DNA of 64,000 bases. Source: Altimarinus sp041659565 (lineage in GTDB: Bacteria > Patescibacteriota > Gracilibacteria > BD1-5 > UBA6164). Positions within the stretch are counted from its first letter, which is position 1. Every line of letters starts with the position of its first letter. The translations under genes were made by a program, and so were the position numbers. Location: NCBI GenBank assembly GCA_041659565.1, contig JBAZXZ010000002.1, positions 124,001 to 188,000 on the forward strand. Direction: 5' to 3'. The notes below the pieces were generated by a model. It was not told the origin of the DNA. It saw nothing but the letters and a program-made list of their open reading frames with translations, and made no database searches. This document shows positions 63,042-64,000 of the stretch, piece by piece.

Positions 63042-64000
63042 TTAATACCTATAATGTTCTGGTTTATAAGGTCAATCAACTGATATTCCCATATAATCTG
63101 CTTGTTTCTGAGTCATTTTAGTCAATTTTACACCTATTTGTTCAAGGTGAAGTCTAGCAACTTCTTCGTCAAGATATTTTGGAAGCCTGTAAACTCATAC
63201 TTCGTAATCTTTTTGCCATAAATCAATTTGAGCCAAAGTTTGGTTTGTAAAACTATTACTCATAACAAAACTAGGATGACCAGTTGCACAACCTAGATTT
63301 ACAAGTCTTCATTCAGCTAATAAATATATACAATGTCCATCTGGGAATACATATTTATCAACTTGTGGTTTTATATTGATTTTTTTAACTCAAGGAAACT
63401 TATTCAGTTTATCTACTTGTATCTCATTATCAAAATGTCATATATTACAAACTATTGCTTCATCTTTCATTGCTGCCATATCTTCAATTGTAATTATATC
63501 TACATTTCAAGTTGTAGTTACATATATATTTCATTCTTTTAAAGCTTCAGTCATAGTTGTAACCTTATATCATTCCATTGCTGCTTGTAGAGCACAAATT
63601 GGATCAACTTCAGTTATTATAACTCTTGCTCCATATCATCTCATAGACATAGCACATCATTTACCCACATCACCATAACCACATACTACAACAACTTTTC
63701 AAGCAATCATTACATCAGTTGCTCTTTTAATACCATCAGCAAGAGATTCTCTACAACCATATAAATTATCAAATTTTGATTTAGTAACTGAGTCATTTAC
63801 ATTTATAGCAGGAACTAAAAGTTCTCAAGCTTTCATCATCTCATAAAGTCTGTGAACTCCCGTTGTAGTTTCCTCAGATATTCATTTTAGATCTTTCATA
63901 ACTGTATGCCATCTATTTGGAGTATCTTTTAATACTTTTTTTAATAAATTTAATATAATTCATTCTTCTTCATTTCCTGGAGTTTTATCTAAAATTGAAG
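63042..64000 (-). CDS. ahcY: adenosylhomocysteinase, 5' end cut by window
   Basis: The last 319 residues of S-adenosylhomocysteine hydrolase, which splits SAH to adenosine and homocysteine and so supports SAM-dependent methylation. Visible: AINVNDSVT KSKFDN region, the NAD motif VVVVCGYGDVGKGCAMSMRG, EVDPICALQAAMEGY, TTTGNVDII, NIGHFDNEI, and the family end GPYKPEHYRY. Some of these glycines are UGA. The N-terminus lies beyond 64000. Confidence 0.96.

Overview
The window is very A+T-rich, and its genes read correctly only when UGA is sense and means glycine (genetic code 25). Under the standard code almost every long gene breaks into fragments. With UGA=Gly, uninterrupted proteins appear and the UGA codons fall on invariant glycines, for example the SGGKDS PP-loop of TtcA, the MKTGEGKT Walker A of SecA, the GHE of the HtpX HELTH motif and the GHNP of a histidine phosphatase. 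This points to the candidate phyla Gracilibacteria (BD1-5/GN02) or Absconditabacteria (SR1). Very high A+T, small core proteins and large PKD surface proteins fit Gracilibacteria, but the window alone does not settle it. Start codons generally lack a Shine-Dalgarno sequence and sit behind A/T-rich leaders.

Layout. 1-8.4 kb: an LVIVD beta-propeller surface protein, SixA-like phosphatase, HflX (with a repeat element inside its G domain), acyltransferase, methyltransferase, NUDIX hydrolase, MFS carrier and a GIY-YIG protein, all on the minus strand. 8.5-18.6 kb: Tex and EngB, two hypothetical genes, an SdpR/SdpI pair, a DpnI-type restriction enzyme, LemA and HtpX, with several dispersed repeats between them. 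18.9-34.3 kb: an 881-residue orphan, MtaB, DnaN, a PriA C-terminal half, bL25, a surface HtrA-like protease, RuvA and an ornithine decarboxylase-like enzyme. 34.4-46.8 kb: SecA and two large PKD-domain membrane proteins, with ferredoxin and TtcA between them. 46.9-50.2 kb: three tRNAs, rpsT, infC-rpmI-rplT and ybaB.

49.9-54.5 kb holds the main discovery, a complete diversity-generating retroelement (DGR) on the minus strand. In transcription order it has a target gene ending in a variable repeat (VR), a MutS-domain-I-like protein, Avd, the template repeat (TR) and a reverse transcriptase (RT). TR and VR are 189 bp each and differ at 16 positions, 15 of which are adenines in the TR coding strand. 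The target protein starts with a type IV prepilin-like segment and ends in a FISUMP/C-type-lectin-like domain, so the diversified domain is probably carried on a pilus or pseudopilus. A UGA glycine codon lies inside TR and VR, so mutagenesis of its A would give Trp or Cys.

55-64 kb: a TIM-barrel epimerase, membrane proteins, an oligopeptide-binding protein, SecG, a small type IV secretion-like set (PrgI-like, TraC-N-like, VirB2-like), YbeY, SmpB and the 3' part of ahcY. Two dispersed repeat families sharing one end, plus GTCATTC/GAATGAC palindromes, lie in most larger gaps and also inside two genes.
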